This document shows, in pieces, positions 47,802-57,249 of a DNA stretch of 64,000 nt. The DNA lies in NCBI RefSeq assembly GCF_006542395.2, contig NZ_CP038231.1, forward strand, positions 372,001 to 436,000. Reading direction: 5' to 3'. The DNA comes from Formicincola oecophyllae (GTDB lineage: Bacteria > Pseudomonadota > Alphaproteobacteria > Acetobacterales > Acetobacteraceae). Within the stretch, counting starts at the first letter, position 1; every line of letters begins with the position of its first letter. A model generated the notes under the pieces. The model did no database searches, was not told the DNA's origin, and saw only the letters and a list, made by a program, of their open reading frames with translations. The position numbers were made by a program, and so were the translations under genes.

Positions 47802-48179
47802 TTAGCGGGTGGCTTTCTTCTTGCCGGCAATCGCCACGGCCTTACCCTTGCGGGTACGGGCGTTAGTGTGGGTGCGCTGGCCATGAACGGGCAAGCCACG
47901 ACGGTGGCGCAGGCCACGGTAGCAGCCCAGATCCATCAAGCGCTTGATGTTCATAGCCGTCTCACGGCGCAGGTCACCTTCAACGTTGTAGTCAGCGTCA
48001 ATGCGTTCGCGAATGGCGCTCACCTGCGCGTCAGAAAGCTCGTTGACGCGGGTGGGGGCTGGAATTTCAAGCGCTTCGCAAATGGCTTCCGCGCTTGCAG
48101 GGCCAATGCCATAGACATAAGTGAGGCCCACGACCACGCGTTTGTTGGTCGGAATGTTTACGCCGGCAATACGTGCCAC
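47802..48179 (-). CDS. rpsM: 30S ribosomal protein S13
   Basis: 125-residue head protein contacting the P-site tRNA and the central bridges. Typical start [10 protein letters not shown], the helix-two-turn-helix region [10 protein letters not shown], and the basic tail with [25 protein letters not shown]. It is the first gene of the alpha block, 317 bp after adk, so it likely has its own promoter or leader there. Confidence 0.98.
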   Translation of the reverse strand: MARIAGVNIPTNKRVVVGLTYVYGIGPASAEAICEALEIPAPTRVNELSDAQVSAIRERIDADYNVEGDLRRETAMNIKRLMDLGCYRGLRHRRGLPVHGQRTHTNARTRKGKAVAIAGKKKATR

Positions 48180-48496
48180 GTTGTCTCTCCCATGGACGCA
48201 ACCAGTTATACGGGCGCGCCTCTTCCTGTTTTATAGTCCGAAAATCACCAGAAAACCGGCAATTTCCTTGCGCCCATGAAGGACGCTTGCCACCCAGCCA
48301 TTGCCAGGTGACCTGTTCCCTGCCGCCACAATGGATGGCTTCTCCGTGGAGAGGCCAGATATACCGCAGCGGCTCATAAGTCAAACCGAACGGGCCATTT
48401 TTTGGTGAAGAACGTTAATGCAATACCATCATGGCTTAGCTTAACATGTTTTTTCACCAAAGCTCCAGGGGAACCTTGCCGTTCTTGCCTGCCTGC
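48180..48496 (-). promoter_or_regulatory. adk-rpsM intergenic leader with long stem-loop and possible promoter
   Basis: 317 bp without a gene I can support. An extended inverted repeat has outer arms TTTGGTGAA (48401-48409) and TTCACCAAA (48453-48461) and partly paired inner arms. Downstream on the minus strand there is a possible promoter, TTGACT (48379-48384) with TATATC (48358-48363), spacer 15. In other bacteria the leader before rpsM is the site of autoregulation of the alpha operon; whether this one is regulatory is inference. Confidence 0.45.
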
Positions 48497-49090
48497 TCAA
48501 GCGTGGGGCTTTTGCAGCCCTGGCTGGTTCAGAATAGCAGCGATATGGCTTGCCACCACATCAACGGGCTTCATGCCATCCACTCGCTTCAAGCGCCCTT
48601 CCTTTTCGTAATAAGGCAGGATGGGGGCTGTCTGCTTCTTGTAGGTGGCCAAACGCTTTTTGACCACCTCAGGCTCATCGTCAGCGCGCCGCGACCCATC
48701 CTCACCACGCCGACTGCCCAAACGCTTGATCAAGGCCTCCTCATCGACATCAAGCAATATAACTGCACTGATGCTCAAGCCACGATCAGCCAGCATCGTG
48801 TCAAGTTCAGCCGCCTGCGCTTCTGTGCGTGGGAAACCATCCAGAATGAAGCCTTTTTTGCAGTCTGGCTCCCCAATGCGCTTGGCGATAAGGGCAATCA
48901 TGATGTGGTCAGGGACGTAATGCCCCCCTTCCATAAGGGCCTTGACCTCCCGCCCTAACGGAGAATCCATTTTAACTTCGGCCCGAAGCATGTCCCCTGT
49001 AGAGATCTGCTTCAAGCCCCTTTCCTGCTCCAGCAGCTTGGCTTGGGTTCCCTTGCCGGCGCCCGGTGGCCCCAAAAGAATGATGTTCAT
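48497..49090 (-). CDS. adk: Adenylate kinase
   Basis: Interconverts AMP+ATP and 2 ADP. 197 residues: P-loop G-P-P-G-A-G-K-G-T (7-15), the AMP-binding helix region with S-T-G-D-M-L-R-A, and F-I-L-D-G-F-P-R-T. It is the short-LID form: the segment after R-L-G-S-R is brief and lacks the zinc cysteines of long-LID enzymes. The ATG overlaps the secY stop by four bases (ATGA), so translation is coupled to secY. The usual alphaproteobacterial position. Confidence 0.98.
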   Translation of the reverse strand: MNIILLGPPGAGKGTQAKLLEQERGLKQISTGDMLRAEVKMDSPLGREVKALMEGGHYVPDHIMIALIAKRIGEPDCKKGFILDGFPRTEAQAAELDTMLADRGLSISAVILLDVDEEALIKRLGSRRGEDGSRRADDEPEVVKKRLATYKKQTAPILPYYEKEGRLKRVDGMKPVDVVASHIAAILNQPGLQKPHA

Positions 49091-50472
49091 GGTTTTCCCC
49101 CTGTGATTCGGCGCCGTGTGGCGGTGGTGCGCGCCCGCCCGCCCCTGCCACGCTGGCGGTTGATCAACCCCTGGTACTGGTGGCCCACCAGATGGGATTT
49201 AATTTGCGTCACTGTGTCAATCGTCACTGACACGATGATGATTAGGCTGGTCCCACCAAAATAGAACGGCACATGGTAACGGTTGATCAGGAATTGTGGC
49301 AGCAAGCATACCGCCACCATGTAAAGCGCGCTGATGCCCGTCAGGCGCGACAGAATGCGGTCAAGATAATGGGCTGTGGCGCTGCCTGGGCGCACGCCTG
49401 GAATGAATCCGCCCTGCTTGCGCAAATTCTCAGCTGTTTCATCCGGATTGAAGGTAACGGCCGCATAGAAGTACGAGAAAAACACAATCATGACGGCATA
49501 AAGGATCATGTATAGCGGCTGGCCTTGGGACAACCACTGGCCCACCTTGCCCATGACGCCTGTCGTGCTGTGCGTGAACCCCGACAGCGTGGCCGGGATC
49601 AACAACACAGATGAAGCGAAAATGGGCGGAATGACGCCCGCTGTGTTGACTTTGAGGGGCAGATGCGTGGTGTCGCCCCCATAAACCCGCGTTCCCACCA
49701 TGCGTTTGGGGTATTGGATGGTCACGCGGCGCTGGGCCAGCTCCATAAATACAATAAAGCCCACCACGCCAAGCGCCCCGGCCAAGAACAGCATGACAAA
49801 CAAGGGCGAAAGCGCCCCTGTGCGCGACAACTCGAAAAGGGTCGCCATGGCTGAGGGCAGGTTGGCCACAATCCCCGCGAAGATGATCAGTGAGATTCCG
49901 TTGCCAATACCACGGCTAGTGATCTGCTCGCCAATCCACATCAGGAACATGGTGCCTGTCACCAAAACGGTGATGTATGAAACCAAGAACATGGGACCTG
50001 GATCAATCACGGCGCTCAGGCCAGCAGCCGTACGCAAATGCCCAAGTCCCATAGCGAACCCATAGGCCTGCACTACCGCAATGGCGACGGTTAGGTACCT
50101 TGTGTACTGGTTGAGCTTCTGCCGGCCACTCTCACCATCCTTCTTCAAGGCCTCCAGGGCTGGCAAAGCAGTGGAAAGCAGTTGAACGATGATGGAAGCG
50201 CTGATGTACGGCATGATGTTCAGGGCAAACACCGTCATGCGCCCTAAGGCACCACCTGTGAACATGTTGAACATGCCCAAGATGCCACCTTGGTTTTGGG
50301 ACACAATCTGTCCCAGAACCGCTGAATCAATGCCAGGCACGGGAATGTAGGTGCCTAAACGGTAAACGACCAAGGCAGCGAGGGTGAACCATATCCGCTT
50401 CTGAAGTTCAGTCGCTTTGGCAAACGCCTTGAAGTTCAGGCTGTCAGAGATTTTTTGAACAGCTGTGGTCAT
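49087..50472 (-). CDS. secY: Protein translocase subunit SecY
   Basis: Central pore of the Sec translocon in the inner membrane. 461 residues with ten membrane helices. Recognisable parts are the N-terminal L-Q-K-R-I-W-F-T-L-A-A-L-V-V-Y-R-L-G-T-Y-I before helix 1, P-Y-I-S-A-S-I-I-V-Q-L in the helix 2/plug area, and the cytoplasmic loop G-K-P-S-H-like region near K-P-G-S-A-T-A-H-Y. It follows rplO after ~100 bp that hold a strong hairpin, and overlaps adk by four bases. Confidence 0.97.
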   Translation of the reverse strand: MTTAVQKISDSLNFKAFAKATELQKRIWFTLAALVVYRLGTYIPVPGIDSAVLGQIVSQNQGGILGMFNMFTGGALGRMTVFALNIMPYISASIIVQLLSTALPALEALKKDGESGRQKLNQYTRYLTVAIAVVQAYGFAMGLGHLRTAAGLSAVIDPGPMFLVSYITVLVTGTMFLMWIGEQITSRGIGNGISLIIFAGIVANLPSAMATLFELSRTGALSPLFVMLFLAGALGVVGFIVFMELAQRRVTIQYPKRMVGTRVYGGDTTHLPLKVNTAGVIPPIFASSVLLIPATLSGFTHSTTGVMGKVGQWLSQGQPLYMILYAVMIVFFSYFYAAVTFNPDETAENLRKQGGFIPGVRPGSATAHYLDRILSRLTGISALYMVAVCLLPQFLINRYHVPFYFGGTSLIIIVSVTIDTVTQIKSHLVGHQYQGLINRQRGRGGRARTTATRRRITGGKP

Positions 50473-50495
50473 TCATTCCCCGTCCTTTCACGCAA

Positions 50496-50528
50496 ACAGC
50501 GTCACCGCACCGGGTGCGGAGACGCTGT
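50496..50528 (-). repeat. Strong hairpin between rplO and secY
   Basis: The arms ACAGCGTC-A-CCGCAC and GTGCGG-A-GACGCTGT around loop CGG give a 14-bp stem with one internal mismatch. No T-run follows on the minus strand. Its place just before secY suggests an mRNA processing, stability or attenuation element separating ribosomal from translocase expression. Confidence 0.6.
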
Positions 50529-50573
50529 CTGTAACTGCATCGCCAAGCGACAACTAGGTCACCCCTGCAATGC

Positions 50574-51059
50574 TCAGGCGGCCTCAGCCTCTTCAGCCAC
50601 TTCAAGAATGACGACCGTGCCGCCAGCCTTCTCCACAGCATCTTTGGCGCCTTTGGAAACGCCTGCAACTTCAAAGCGCAGGGGCTTGTTCAGCTCACCT
50701 TTGCCCAGAAGACGAACGCCTTCGACATTGCCGCGGCCAATAACCCCAGCCTTACGCAAGCTATCATAGGTCACAGGGGCATCCGCAGGCAATTTACCCT
50801 CTTCAACCGCTTGGGCAACACGACCCAGGTTGGCGATGGCGTAATGCTTGCGGAAGATATTGACAAAGCCACGTTTCGGCATACGGCGGTAAAGGGGAAG
50901 CTGACCACCCTCAAAACCATTCAGGGCAACGCCCTCACGGGCTTTCTGGCCCTTCACGCCTTTGCCAGATGTCTTGCCCTTGCCAGAGCCGATGCCACGG
51001 CCCAGGCGTTTGCGGCGGGTGTGCGCGCCTTCATTATCGCGCAGCGCATTGAGTTTCAT
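50574..51059 (-). CDS. rplO: 50S ribosomal protein L15
   Basis: 161-residue protein of the large subunit core. The glycine-rich start [12 protein letters not shown], then the basic [20 protein letters not shown] stretch, R-R-M-P-K-R-G-F and the C-terminal globular domain are all typical. The stop is separated from the secY start by 101 bp. The start follows directly on rpmD (no spacer), as usual in the spc block. Confidence 0.98.
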   Translation of the reverse strand: MKLNALRDNEGAHTRRKRLGRGIGSGKGKTSGKGVKGQKAREGVALNGFEGGQLPLYRRMPKRGFVNIFRKHYAIANLGRVAQAVEEGKLPADAPVTYDSLRKAGVIGRGNVEGVRLLGKGELNKPLRFEVAGVSKGAKDAVEKAGGTVVILEVAEEAEAA

Positions 51060-51245
51060 TCAGTCCTCCACCTTCACGAGGTGCGCCACCTTGCGGATCA
51101 TGCCGCGCACCGCAGGAGTATCTTCAAGGACGCGAACCGAACCAATGCCGCGCAGGCCGAGGCCCCGCACAGTTTCAGCCTGGCCCGGCTTGCGGCCAAT
51201 CACGGAAGCGATCTGCTTGACGCGCAGGGTCTTGCCTTCAGACAT
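51060..51245 (-). CDS. rpmD: 50S ribosomal protein L30
   Basis: 61 residues from the ATG at 51245, which has GGAGG 6-7 bases upstream; the longer open frame (to 51347) lies inside rpsE and is not used. The product [19 protein letters not shown] then G-L-G-L-R-G-I-G matches L30. The start overlaps the end of rpsE by 8 bp. The short spacing from rpsE and to rplO is the conserved spc arrangement. Confidence 0.96.
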   Translation of the reverse strand: MSEGKTLRVKQIASVIGRKPGQAETVRGLGLRGIGSVRVLEDTPAVRGMIRKVAHLVKVED

Positions 51246-51804
51246 TCTGCCCCTCCGTGGTTTCACGACGCCCAAAAAGCTCTGAAGGCTTCTTGCCACG
51301 GCGCGCAGCCACCTGGCGGGGGCTGGCGGCACGTGACAAGGCGTCAAAGGTTGCCTTGATCATATTGTGTGGGTTGCGGGTACCAAGGCTTTTGGTCACC
51401 ACATCACTTACGCCCAGGCTCTCAAAAACGGCACGCATAGGGCCACCCGCGATGATGCCTGTACCAGCATCAGCAGCACGCACCACCACTTTGCCAGCGC
51501 CAAAATGGCCCTGGGCATCGTGATGAAGGGTGCGGCCCTCCTTAAGGGGAACGCGGATCATGGTCTTGCGGGCGCGCTCTGTAGCTTTGCGAATGGCTTC
51601 AGGCACCTCGCGGGCCTTGCCAGCGCCATAGCCTACACGGCCTTTCTGGTCACCAACCACTACCAAAGCTGCAAAGGCAAAACGACGTCCACCCTTAACC
51701 ACCTTGGCAACACGGTTAATGGTGACGAGTTTGTCAATGAACTCATCACCCTCTTCACGGTTGCGGTCACGACCGCCCCGGCTGTCTCGTGCATCACGTG
51801 CCAT
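51238..51804 (-). CDS. rpsE: 30S ribosomal protein S5
   Basis: 188-residue small-subunit protein with roles in accuracy and mRNA entry. It has the S5 double-stranded-RNA-binding start ([16 protein letters not shown]), [14 protein letters not shown] and the C-terminal [13 protein letters not shown]. The N-terminus is a charged, Gly/Arg/Asp-rich extension ([11 protein letters not shown]) typical of Alphaproteobacteria. It overlaps rpmD by 8 bp. Confidence 0.98.
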   Translation of the reverse strand: MARDARDSRGGRDRNREEGDEFIDKLVTINRVAKVVKGGRRFAFAALVVVGDQKGRVGYGAGKAREVPEAIRKATERARKTMIRVPLKEGRTLHHDAQGHFGAGKVVVRAADAGTGIIAGGPMRAVFESLGVSDVVTKSLGTRNPHNMIKATFDALSRAASPRQVAARRGKKPSELFGRRETTEGQNV

Positions 51805-51815
51805 GTGCGATCTCC

Positions 51816-52178
51816 TTAGAACGAAAGCCCGCCTTCACGGGCGGCATCAGCCAGCGCTTTCACGCGGCCATGGTACAGGTAAGGGCCACGGTCAAACACG
51901 ACCTCGTTGATGCCAGCGGCCTTGGCACGCTCTGCAATCAAGCGCCCGATGGCAGCGGCAGCATCAATATTGCCCCCAAACTTGCCAGCGTTGCGCAGCT
52001 CTTTTTCCAGGGTGGAGGCTGCAGCCAAGGTATGGCCAGCCGCATCGTCGATCACCTGGACGTGAATGTTTTTGTTGGAGCGGAAAACCGACAGGCGCGG
52101 ACGGCCAGCGCCCTTGCGGCGCAACTGGTAACGCAGGCGCTGCTGACGGCGCGCCCGCAATGCATGGGACGTAGCCAT
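51816..52178 (-). CDS. rplR: 50S ribosomal protein L18
   Basis: 120-residue 5S rRNA-binding protein. Features: [14 protein letters not shown] basic start, [20 protein letters not shown], and [17 protein letters not shown] near the end. Its ATG shares one base with the rplF stop (TAATG), so the two are translationally coupled. It lies 11 bp before rpsE. Confidence 0.98.
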   Translation of the reverse strand: MATSHALRARRQQRLRYQLRRKGAGRPRLSVFRSNKNIHVQVIDDAAGHTLAAASTLEKELRNAGKFGGNIDAAAAIGRLIAERAKAAGINEVVFDRGPYLYHGRVKALADAAREGGLSF

Positions 52179-52714
52179 TACTTCTTCTTACCTTCCTTGC
52201 GCAGCAGAACTTCGTTTTCATAACGCACGCCTTTACCTTTATAAGGCTCAGGCTTACGGAAATTGCGAAGGTCGAGCGCCACTTGGCCGACGTGCTGCTT
52301 GTCGTTGCCCTCAACCACAATGCTGGTGGGCTTAGGGGTGGTGATCTTGATGCCTTCCGGAATTGGATAGACGACATCATGAGAGAAACCCAGGTTCATA
52401 ACTAGGTTTTTGCCCTGCACAGCAGCGCGGAAACCAGTGCCCTGAATTTCAAGACCTTTAGTGAAGCCTTCAGTCACACCTGTGACCATGTTGGCAATGA
52501 GGGCACGGGTGGTGCCCCACATGGCGGTGTTAAGACCCTGGCGAGTCTTGACTGGCGTCACAGTGATCTCATTGCCTTCAATCTCGACGGAAACAGCTTC
52601 TGTCAAAGGAAGGCTTAGTTCGCCACGCTTGCCCTTGATGGTGCAAACACCATTATCGAGGGTAGCTTTGACGCCATCAGGAAGCGTGACAGGATGTTTA
52701 CCAACGCGTGACAT
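52178..52714 (-). CDS. rplF: 50S ribosomal protein L6
   Basis: 178-residue protein at the factor-binding side of the large subunit. It has two L6 repeats. The start is M-S-R-V-G-K-H-P-V; the end has [13 protein letters not shown], the family signature. It sits between rpsH and rplR in the spc block and overlaps rplR by one base. Confidence 0.98.
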   Translation of the reverse strand: MSRVGKHPVTLPDGVKATLDNGVCTIKGKRGELSLPLTEAVSVEIEGNEITVTPVKTRQGLNTAMWGTTRALIANMVTGVTEGFTKGLEIQGTGFRAAVQGKNLVMNLGFSHDVVYPIPEGIKITTPKPTSIVVEGNDKQHVGQVALDLRNFRKPEPYKGKGVRYENEVLLRKEGKKK

Positions 52715-52725
52715 ACATTCTCCCC

Positions 52726-53124
52726 TTAGAAAACGCGGCAGAGAACTTCGCCGCCAACATTGGCAGCGCGTGCCTCGGTGTCTGACAAGACACCGCGCGG
52801 CGTGGAAAGGATGGAAACACCCAGCCCACCATAGATGCGTGGCAAGTCCTTGATGCCGGAATAGACGCGGCGACCAGGCTTTGAAACGCGCTGGAGTTCG
52901 CGAATGACGGGCTCACCTTCAGAATATTTCAGCTCAATGCTGAACTGGGCGATACCCTTGCGGATTTCTTCACGCTCATAACCACGGATGTAGCCTTCGC
53001 GCTTCAATGCTTCAAGAACGTTGCCGCGCAGCTTGGAAGCGGGCGCCGTGCAGGTGGCATGGCGGGCACGCTGAGCATTACGGATGCGGGTGAGCATATC
53101 ACCCAGCGGGTCGGACATGGACAT
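52726..53124 (-). CDS. rpsH: 30S ribosomal protein S8
   Basis: 132-residue 16S-binding assembly protein; in E. coli it represses spc-operon translation. The start [18 protein letters not shown] and the C-terminal [13 protein letters not shown] motif are the family hallmarks. Autoregulation of the spc block by S8 is known in enterics but no S8-site mimic was identified here. It is followed closely by rplF. Confidence 0.98.
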   Translation of the reverse strand: MSMSDPLGDMLTRIRNAQRARHATCTAPASKLRGNVLEALKREGYIRGYEREEIRKGIAQFSIELKYSEGEPVIRELQRVSKPGRRVYSGIKDLPRIYGGLGVSILSTPRGVLSDTEARAANVGGEVLCRVF

Positions 53125-53136
53125 ATTGGAACCCTC

Positions 53137-53442
53137 TTACCAGCTCGCTTTGACCATGCCGGGAATCTGACCTGTAGAGGCCAGTTCACGCAGGGCGATA
53201 CGGCTCAGACCGAATTTGCGATAATTAGCGCGCGGACGGCCAGTGAGGCGGCAGCGCAGACGAACACGCGTCTCAGAACCATTGCGCGGCATGGCAGCCA
53301 GCTTAATGGTGGCTTCAAAACGCTCTTCGATAGGAAGGTTGCGATCGTTGATGATGTTTTTCAGGGCGGTGCGCTTGGTTTTGTCGCGCTTGGCCATAGC
53401 CGCACGACGGTTGTTGCGCGTCACCGCAGAAAGCTTTGCCAT
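53137..53442 (-). CDS. rpsN: 30S ribosomal protein S14 (non-zinc form)
   Basis: 101 residues from the ATG at 53442, which has GGGAGA ~10 bases upstream; an ATG at 53451 is too close to that site. It is the long, zinc-independent S14: [19 protein letters not shown] is present but the C-x2-C pairs of the zinc form are absent. The position between rplE and rpsH is standard. The 124-bp gap to rplE holds only a small hairpin. Confidence 0.97.
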   Translation of the reverse strand: MAKLSAVTRNNRRAAMAKRDKTKRTALKNIINDRNLPIEERFEATIKLAAMPRNGSETRVRLRCRLTGRPRANYRKFGLSRIALRELASTGQIPGMVKASW

Positions 53443-53566
53443 ATTGGACATTCTCCCGGAACCTGCCAGGCCCATCCCAGCGGTTTTCCATACAGGGTTT
53501 CTTAACGGCAGGAAGGGCTTTTGAAAACCCCTCCCACCTGCTCGCATCTCTGACCTGCGCCTGGAA

Positions 53567-54124
53567 TCAGGCGGCGATCGGCAGATTAAAGGCCTTGAGC
53601 AGCGCCTTCGCTTCTTTGTCAGATTTGGCAGAAGTGACGAAAATCACGTCCATGCCCCTGACGGCATCAACCTTGTCGTAATCGATTTCTGGGAAAACGA
53701 TCTGCTCTTTAAGGCCAAGCGCGAAATTGCCGTGGCCATCAAAGCCCTTATTGGGGGGCAGGCCGCGAAAATCGCGGATGCGCGGCATAGCAATGGTGAT
53801 CAGGCGATCAAGGAATTCAAACATGCGCTCACGACGCAACGTCACCTTGCAGCCAATAGGCAGGCCTTCACGAATTTTGAAGCCAGCAATGGCTTTACGG
53901 GCCACTGTTTTGACAGGCTTCTGACCGGTGATGAGGGCCATGTCACGCACAGCGGCATCCAGCACTTTCTGATCGCCAACCGCTTCGCCCACACCCATGT
54001 TGAGAACGATTTTCTCAAGGCGGGGAATCTGCATCGGATTGGTGTAGCCGAACTGCTCTTTCAGCTTGCCACGCAGAACGTCCTGATACTCCCGCTGAAG
54101 ACGGGGGGTCTGTTTCTCGCTCAT
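53567..54124 (-). CDS. rplE: 50S ribosomal protein L5
   Basis: 185-residue 5S rRNA-binding protein contacting the P-site tRNA. The family motifs [33 protein letters not shown] and R-D-F-R-G-L are present. It lies 10 bp downstream of rplX, in the usual spc order. Confidence 0.98.
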   Translation of the reverse strand: MSEKQTPRLQREYQDVLRGKLKEQFGYTNPMQIPRLEKIVLNMGVGEAVGDQKVLDAAVRDMALITGQKPVKTVARKAIAGFKIREGLPIGCKVTLRRERMFEFLDRLITIAMPRIRDFRGLPPNKGFDGHGNFALGLKEQIVFPEIDYDKVDAVRGMDVIFVTSAKSDKEAKALLKAFNLPIAA

Positions 54125-54134
54125 TGCTCGCTCC

Positions 54135-54452
54135 TCAGCCGATCACTTCGCCAGATTTGCGCGCGACACGCACCTTGCGGCCACCCTCAAGAATGCGAAA
54201 GCTCACCTTGGTGACCTTGTCGGTCTTGGGATCGATCAGCGCCAGGTTGGACAGGTCAATCGGCATCTCTTTTTCAATGATGCCGCCACCTTGCCCAAAA
54301 CGGTCCGGCTTGGAATGACGTTTCACGACATTGGCGCCACGCACAACAGCCTTACCCGTTTTGGGGGCAACTGACAGCACTTCGCCACGGACGCCACGTG
54401 AGCGGCCTGTGGTGACCATGACCTGGTCACCTTTCCTGATACGGGCAGCCAT
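54135..54452 (-). CDS. rplX: 50S ribosomal protein L24
   Basis: 105-residue assembly-initiator protein with a KOW motif at the start ([21 protein letters not shown]). The remainder ([11 protein letters not shown] and the C-terminal R-V-A-R-K-S-G-E) is typical. Its ATG overlaps the rplN stop by one base, so translation is coupled. Confidence 0.98.
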   Translation of the reverse strand: MAARIRKGDQVMVTTGRSRGVRGEVLSVAPKTGKAVVRGANVVKRHSKPDRFGQGGGIIEKEMPIDLSNLALIDPKTDKVTKVSFRILEGGRKVRVARKSGEVIG

Positions 54453-54820
54453 TACAGCACCTCCGGCGCAAGCGAAATGATTTTCATGAACTTGCGTGCA
54501 CGCAGCTCACGCACGACCGGCCCGAAGATACGGGTGCCGATCGGCTCCTGCTGCTTGTTGATCAGCACAGCCGCATTGCGGTCAAAACGAATGACGGAAC
54601 CGTCAGCGCGCTTCACAGGGTAGGCGGTGCGAACAACGACAGCCTGATGGACGTCGCCTTTTTTCACCTTGCCGCGGGGAATGGCCTCTTTGACGGACAC
54701 GACGATGATGTCGCCGACCGAGGCACTCTTCCGCTTTGAGCCGCCCAGTACCTTGATGCACTGCACCTTGCGCGCGCCGGAATTGTCCGCCACGTCAAGA
54801 TTGGTCTCGGGTTGGATCAT
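54452..54820 (-). CDS. rplN: 50S ribosomal protein L14
   Basis: 122-residue subunit-interface protein, the first gene of the spc block. The start [17 protein letters not shown] and the C-terminal [11 protein letters not shown] match L14, and the length is the family standard. It follows rpsQ after 12 bp with no separate promoter evident, so S10 and spc blocks are probably one transcript. Confidence 0.98.
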   Translation of the reverse strand: MIQPETNLDVADNSGARKVQCIKVLGGSKRKSASVGDIIVVSVKEAIPRGKVKKGDVHQAVVVRTAYPVKRADGSVIRFDRNAAVLINKQQEPIGTRIFGPVVRELRARKFMKIISLAPEVL

Positions 54821-54832
54821 CTGTCGCCTCCC

Positions 54833-55108
54833 TTACGCTTTTGCGGGAGCCTGAGCGGCTCCGCGGACGTCTGCACCATTCTGGTTCACGACCGTCCATG
54901 TTTTGCGACGGGAAATGGGGGCGCATTCTTCGATACGCACCACATCGCCAATCTTGCAGGCATTGGCTTCATCATGCGCCGCATATTTTTTAGAGCGGCG
55001 GATGAACTTCTTATAAAGCGGGTGCATGACGCGGCGATTGACAAGAACCGTAACGGTCTTGTCCATCTTGTCGCTGGTCACACGTCCCGTCAGGACGCGC
55101 CTGGGCAT
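54833..55108 (-). CDS. rpsQ: 30S ribosomal protein S17
   Basis: 91-residue OB-fold protein that binds 16S r[24 protein letters not shown] start and the central [18 protein letters not shown] signature are clear. A short Ala-rich tail (A-A-Q-A-P-A-K-A) ends it. It closes the S10 block. Confidence 0.98.
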   Translation of the reverse strand: MPRRVLTGRVTSDKMDKTVTVLVNRRVMHPLYKKFIRRSKKYAAHDEANACKIGDVVRIEECAPISRRKTWTVVNQNGADVRGAAQAPAKA

Positions 55109-55121
55109 CGTCCGTCTCCTC

Positions 55122-55352
55122 TCAGGACTTGGCGGAGGCTTTGGCCTCGGCCTTCAATTTCATTTCATTAAGCAGGGTCTTAATGCGCGCTACAGCACGG
55201 CGGGTCTGCTTAATGGGACTGGTCTGCTCAGACTGGCCAGTGGCAACAGCAAAACGCTGGTTGATCTGGTCACGCTTGAGCTGAACCAGGAGAGCCTTAA
55301 GCTCATCAGGGCTTTTGGCACGCAGGTCAGCGATTTTGTAGGCTTCAGCCAT
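55122..55352 (-). CDS. rpmC: 50S ribosomal protein L29
   Basis: 76 residues from the ATG at 55352 (GGAGA upstream; a GTG two codons earlier is less likely). A small two-helix protein near the exit tunnel, with the motif [17 protein letters not shown] and [12 protein letters not shown]. The tail is Lys/Ala-rich. It starts two bases after the rplP stop, so it is tightly coupled. Confidence 0.96.
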   Translation of the reverse strand: MAEAYKIADLRAKSPDELKALLVQLKRDQINQRFAVATGQSEQTSPIKQTRRAVARIKTLLNEMKLKAEAKASAKS

Positions 55353-55354
55353 GG

Positions 55355-55768
55355 TCACTCTCCGATGCGCTGAATGAAGCGCGTCTTGATGGGCAGCTTG
55401 GCAGCACCAAGGGCCAGAGCCGTGCGGGCGACATCAAGGGGCACCCCCTCGATCTCAAACAGGATACGGCCTGGTTTGACGCGGGCGGCCCAATATTCGG
55501 GAGCGCCTTTGCCGGAACCCATACGCACTTCAGCAGGTTTTGTCGAGACGGGCAGATCCGGAAAAATACGGATCCACACACGGCCTGCACGTTTCATGGC
55601 GCGGGTGATGGCACGACGAGAAGCCTCAATCTGGCGTGCGGTGACACGCTCCGGCTCCAAGGCCTTAAGCCCATAGGCGCCGAAATTCAGCTGCGTGCCA
55701 CTTTTGGCCAGGCCATGAATGCGGCCTTTATGGGCTTTGCGAAACTTTGTCCGTTTCGGTGAAAGCAT
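55355..55768 (-). CDS. rplP: 50S ribosomal protein L16
   Basis: 137-residue protein at the peptidyl-transferase/A-site tRNA region. The start [16 protein letters not shown], the central [10 protein letters not shown] and the R-M-G-S-G-K-G motif, here followed by A-P-E-Y-W-A-A, are typical. It lies between rpsC and rpmC, 49 bp after rpsC. Confidence 0.98.
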   Translation of the reverse strand: MLSPKRTKFRKAHKGRIHGLAKSGTQLNFGAYGLKALEPERVTARQIEASRRAITRAMKRAGRVWIRIFPDLPVSTKPAEVRMGSGKGAPEYWAARVKPGRILFEIEGVPLDVARTALALGAAKLPIKTRFIQRIGE

Positions 55769-55817
55769 CTTTTTCTATCCTCACATCAATCGCCTGACGG
55801 CGAAAGGACACCGTCCC

Positions 55818-56495
55818 TCAGCGCTGGGGAGCCTGCTCAGCAGCACGACGGTCCTGGGCCAGAGGATCATGGGCGAGGATCTCACCTTTGAAGATCCAAA
55901 CCTTGACGCCGCATGAACCATAGGTCGTGTGCGCAGTAGCGGTGCCATAATCGATATCGGCACGCAGGGTGTGAAGGGGAACGCGCCCTTCACGATACTG
56001 CTCAACACGCGCAATCTCAGCACCACCAAGACGGCCACCGCATGTGATGCGGATACCCTGGGCGCCAAGACGCATAGCAGACTGAATAGAGCGCTTCATC
56101 GCACGGCGGAAAGCCACACGGCGCTCCAGCTGCTGTGCAATGTTGTCTGCGACCAAGGTGGCATCGATTTCAGGCTTGCGGATCTCAACGATGTTGAGGG
56201 CCACATCCGTGCCAGCCATGCGGCTGAGCTGCTTGCGCAGCGCATCGATGTCCTGGCCCTTCTTGCCGATGATAACGCCAGGGCGCGCAGCATAAATGGT
56301 GATGCGCGGCTTTTTAGCAGGACGCTCAATGACGATGCGTGAGACGCCAGCGCCACGGAGACGTTTCTGGAGGAATTTGCGCAGCTTCAGATCTTCATGA
56401 AGCAGACGACCATAGTCATCACCAGCGAACCAACGACTGTCCCAGGTGCGGTTGACGCCCAGGCGCAGCCCAATCGGATTAACCTTGTGTCCCAT
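55818..56495 (-). CDS. rpsC: 30S ribosomal protein S3
   Basis: 225-residue protein at the mRNA entry channel. The N-terminal [13 protein letters not shown], a KH type II domain with [11 protein letters not shown] (about 80-90) and the C-terminal domain with [15 protein letters not shown] are all present. It starts two bases after the rplV stop. It is normal length with an Arg/Gln-rich tail. Confidence 0.98.
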   Translation of the reverse strand: MGHKVNPIGLRLGVNRTWDSRWFAGDDYGRLLHEDLKLRKFLQKRLRGAGVSRIVIERPAKKPRITIYAARPGVIIGKKGQDIDALRKQLSRMAGTDVALNIVEIRKPEIDATLVADNIAQQLERRVAFRRAMKRSIQSAMRLGAQGIRITCGGRLGGAEIARVEQYREGRVPLHTLRADIDYGTATAHTTYGSCGVKVWIFKGEILAHDPLAQDRRAAEQAPQR

Positions 56496-56497
56496 CG

Positions 56498-56953
56498 TCA
56501 GGCAGCCTTCTTCTGGTTCTGGAGTTTGCGGCCTTTGGCCTTGCCTTGACCGGGCAGCTTCTTAGCCTTGGGAGCTTCATCGGCGCCAGGAACGGCCACA
56601 ACGATTTTCAGGTGACTGAAAAATTTCTCAATGCGCGCGGAACGGCCACGTGCACGAGCGTGAAAACGCTTCATGACAATCGCTTTGCCGACTTCGGCAT
56701 TGCGCACAATGAGCGTGTCCACATCAAGGTTATGGTTGTTCTCAGCGTTAGCGATGGCGCTTTCAAGGGTCTTCTTGACCAACTGCGCAATGCGTCGGCG
56801 TGAGAATGTGAGGGCACCCAGAGCCTTGTCAACAGGCTGGTTGCGGATCATGCCGGCCACCAGGTTGAGTTTGCGCGGGCTGATACGGATGTTGCGGGCA
56901 ATAGCCTGCGCTTCCGAATCAGATAGGGCACGGGGGGTTTTGGGTTTGCTCAT
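56498..56953 (-). CDS. rplV: 50S ribosomal protein L22 (with C-terminal extension)
   Basis: 151-residue exit-tunnel protein. The core is typical: [15 protein letters not shown], then A-E-N-N-H-N-L-D and the tunnel hairpin [14 protein letters not shown]. The protein is longer than the ~110-residue E. coli form because of a basic, Lys/Gly-rich C-terminal tail ([13 protein letters not shown]) and a longer N-terminus ([11 protein letters not shown]). Both ends point outward in known ribosomes. Confidence 0.97.
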   Translation of the reverse strand: MSKPKTPRALSDSEAQAIARNIRISPRKLNLVAGMIRNQPVDKALGALTFSRRRIAQLVKKTLESAIANAENNHNLDVDTLIVRNAEVGKAIVMKRFHARARGRSARIEKFFSHLKIVVAVPGADEAPKAKKLPGQGKAKGRKLQNQKKAA

Positions 56954-56955
56954 GA

Positions 56956-57234
56956 TTAGCCCCGTTTTGCTTTCTTGTCGCCACCATGGCCGGTGTAAGT
57001 GCGGGTGGGTGCGAACTCACCGAACTTGTGACCGACCATTTGCTCAGAAACCTGCACAGGCAGGAACTTGCGACCATTGTGGACGCCGAACGTCAAACCA
57101 ACGAACTGCGGAAGAATTGTTGAACGGCGTGACCAAATTTTGATCACCTCGTTACGGCCCGAAGCACGGGCCTTCTCAGCTTTACCAAAGAGATACCCGT
57201 CGACGAACGGGCCTTTCCAGACGGAACGTGCCAT
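56956..57234 (-). CDS. rpsS: 30S ribosomal protein S19
   Basis: 92-residue head protein that forms a bridge with the A-site region. [33 protein letters not shown] and [11 protein letters not shown] are diagnostic. It lies 15 bp after rplB and 2 bp before rplV. Confidence 0.98.
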   Translation of the reverse strand: MARSVWKGPFVDGYLFGKAEKARASGRNEVIKIWSRRSTILPQFVGLTFGVHNGRKFLPVQVSEQMVGHKFGEFAPTRTYTGHGGDKKAKRG

Positions 57235-57249
57235 CTTGTCTATGCCCCC

